Shown here piece by piece: positions 63,095 to 64,000 of a DNA stretch of 64,000 bases. How positions within the stretch are numbered: the first letter of the stretch is position 1; every line of letters starts with the position of its first letter. The position numbers were made by a program, and so were the translations under genes. The notes below the pieces were generated by a model. That model searched no databases. It was not told where the DNA came from and saw only the letters and a list, made by a program, of their open reading frames with translations. This stretch comes from Bacteroidales bacterium (GTDB lineage: Bacteria; Bacteroidota; Bacteroidia; Bacteroidales; F082), in assembly GCA_016282015.1 (NCBI GenBank), contig JAEEJS010000020.1, positions 37,130 to 101,129 on the forward strand. Direction: 5' to 3'.

Positions 63095-63838
63095 ATGAAA
63101 AAGTTCATCACCGGCATGGTTACCTTCCTGGGGCTGGCGACAGCCTGCGAGGGTCAGGGCAATGCATACGAGACAGACAGTTTCACCACACCAAACGGTA
63201 AAACCGTGAAGTTTCACGCTTTAGTGCATGCCTCCATCCGTATCGAGTATGACGGCAAGGAAATACAGATCGACCCGGTAGCCGAGCTAGACAACCGTAA
63301 AATAGATTACGCCTCTATGCCCAAGGCCGATTACATCTTGGTGACTCATGAGCATTTCGACCATTTCAACCAGCCGGCCATTGAGCAGCTGACGGGCGAC
63401 AATACTCAGCTTATCACCAACAAAAACTGCGCCGACCAAATTGGATACGGAACCGTGATGGCAAACGGAGACGTCCTGAAACTGGCTGATGACATCAGTG
63501 TTGAGGCGGTTCCAGCCTACAATTACACTGCCGGTCACACCCAATTCCACCCCAAAGGCAGGGATAACGGTTACATTCTAAGCCTTGACGGATTGAGAAT
63601 CTACATCGCCGGTGACACTGAAGACATACCTGAAATGGCTGATGTCAAAGACATTGACATAGCCTTCCTGCCGTGCAACCAACCTTATACCATGACCGTC
63701 GACCAGCTGGTGAAAGCTGCAAGGACCATCAAGCCCAAGGTGGTGTTCCCATACCACTACAGCCAGACCAAAGTGATAGTGATACCCGCTATGTTGGAAA
63801 AAGACGGAATAGATGTGAGGATAAGGCATTACGAATAA
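63095..63838 (+). CDS. Metallo-beta-lactamase-fold hydrolase (UlaG/L-ascorbate lactonase-like), exported
   Basis: 247 residues. A signal-like N-terminus MKKFITGMVTFLGLATAC suggests a lipoprotein. Zinc motif THEHFDHFN, a later His in HTQFHPKG, Asp in YIAGDTED and the last His in YHYSQT. UlaG-type members act on cyclic phosphodiesters, lactones or act as nucleases; the substrate is not readable. It ends 2 nt before the terminator arm and is convergent with a tRNA gene. Confidence 0.82.
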   Translation: MKKFITGMVTFLGLATACEGQGNAYETDSFTTPNGKTVKFHALVHASIRIEYDGKEIQIDPVAELDNRKIDYASMPKADYILVTHEHFDHFNQPAIEQLTGDNTQLITNKNCADQIGYGTVMANGDVLKLADDISVEAVPAYNYTAGHTQFHPKGRDNGYILSLDGLRIYIAGDTEDIPEMADVKDIDIAFLPCNQPYTMTVDQLVKAARTIKPKVVFPYHYSQTKVIVIPAMLEKDGIDVRIRHYE

Positions 63839-63866
63839 AAAAAGCCGCTGGTCAGCGGCTTTTTTT
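63837..63866 (+). terminator. Terminator between the MBL-fold gene and tRNA
   Basis: AAAGCCGCT (63841-63849), loop GGTC, AGCGGCTTT (63854-63862) plus further T. Its mirror A-run lets it work for the tRNA on the minus strand too. Confidence 0.85.
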
Positions 63867-63867
63867 G

Positions 63868-63941
63868 TGCTCCCACTAGGACTTGAACCTAGGACCAACT
63901 GATTATGAGTCAGCTACTCTAACCGACTGAGCTATAGGAGC
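63868..63941 (-). tRNA. tRNA with CAT anticodon (elongator Met or lysidine-modified Ile2)
   Basis: 74 nt, cloverleaf complete: acceptor GCTCCTA, D arm, anticodon loop CTCATAA, T arm CTAGG-TTCAAGT-CCTAG, discriminator A, no encoded CCA. It lacks initiator features (1-72 is paired, no triple G-C in the anticodon stem). The variable region and T arm (TTGGTC then GGTTCAAGTCC) look closer to tRNA-Ile2 than to elongator Met, but this is only by eye. Confidence 0.9.
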
Positions 63942-63959
63942 TGGAAAAATTTCCGGGTG

Positions 63960-63992
63960 CAAAAGTACAAAAAAAAATGATACTTTTACAAA
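63960..63992 (-). promoter_or_regulatory. Promoter of the CAT tRNA
   Basis: Minus-strand TACTTTTG (63960-63967) with TTTG at 63989-63992 and a 21-nt spacer. The tRNA begins 19 nt downstream. Confidence 0.7.
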
Positions 63993-64000
63993 ATCTGATA

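Overview
The window is a gene-dense chromosomal segment of a Gram-negative member of the Bacteroidota, most likely an anaerobic Bacteroidales species. Several lines of sequence evidence agree. A MurF-alanine racemase fusion, Omp28-, DUF6029-, DUF4296- and DUF5689-type proteins, a TonB-dependent receptor and a gingipain-like protease with a type IX secretion C-terminal domain are all typical of this phylum. Promoters follow the Bacteroidota pattern (TAnnTTTG at -7, TTG/TTTG about 20 nt upstream), and genes lack strong Shine-Dalgarno sequences. LPS/Kdo genes (waaA, kdsD, lptB) confirm an outer membrane. I see no rRNA, IS element, prophage, CRISPR array or plasmid functions; no intergenic gap exceeds about 170 bp apart from the tRNA-containing one.

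Layout. 1-1.3 kb: 3' part of a CoA-transferase gene and a MarC-family membrane protein. 1.3-6.3 kb: a minus-strand run (polysaccharide deacetylase, FemAB/GNAT-like transferase, upp, Na+ symporter, HhH protein). 6.4-12.1 kb: a GH3 glycosidase lipoprotein divergent from a large secreted C25 protease. 12.2-13.8 kb: an outer-membrane barrel protein and phosphatidylserine synthase. 13.9-18.8 kb: TolC, HlyD and two ABC-2 permeases without an ATPase gene, closed by a palindromic terminator. 18.9-22.2 kb: an MMPL/RND exporter overlapping a polyprenyl synthetase. 22.2-26.1 kb: queA, an S4-domain protein, der and era on the minus strand, followed by initiator tRNA-fMet.

26.3-33.6 kb: seven minus-strand genes (VanX-like dipeptidase, SpoIIE-type phosphatase, cytidylate-kinase-like protein, mannose-6-phosphate isomerase, TlpA, DUF6029, Omp28). 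33.7-38.3 kb: M20 amidohydrolase, NhaC antiporter, LOG-family protein and a P-loop kinase/dCMP deaminase fusion. 38.3-41.9 kb: pdxA and murF-alr. 41.9-48.7 kb: a secreted EEP-superfamily hydrolase divergent from a TonB receptor and two paralogous DUF5689 lipoproteins, a candidate uptake locus. 48.7-51.7 kb: a tightly overlapped chain of polyprenol-P-mannose synthase-like, pyrC, MORN lipoprotein and tadA. 51.7-57.5 kb: waaA, a barrel protein, an unknown lipoprotein, an M16 peptidase, lptB and kdsD. 57.6-63.9 kb: recQ, a DUF4296 lipoprotein, uvrC, thiL, a metallo-beta-lactamase-fold lipoprotein and a CAT-anticodon tRNA.

Most of this is core metabolism, envelope biogenesis and RNA/DNA maintenance. 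The parts most worth a second look are the kinase-deaminase fusion beside the LOG enzyme (architecture like DcdV/AvcD phage-defence deaminases), the EEP/TonB/DUF5689 locus, the exporter without an ATPase, the convergent genes that interlock at their stop codons, and two similar CGCAC-n4-GTGCG palindromes.
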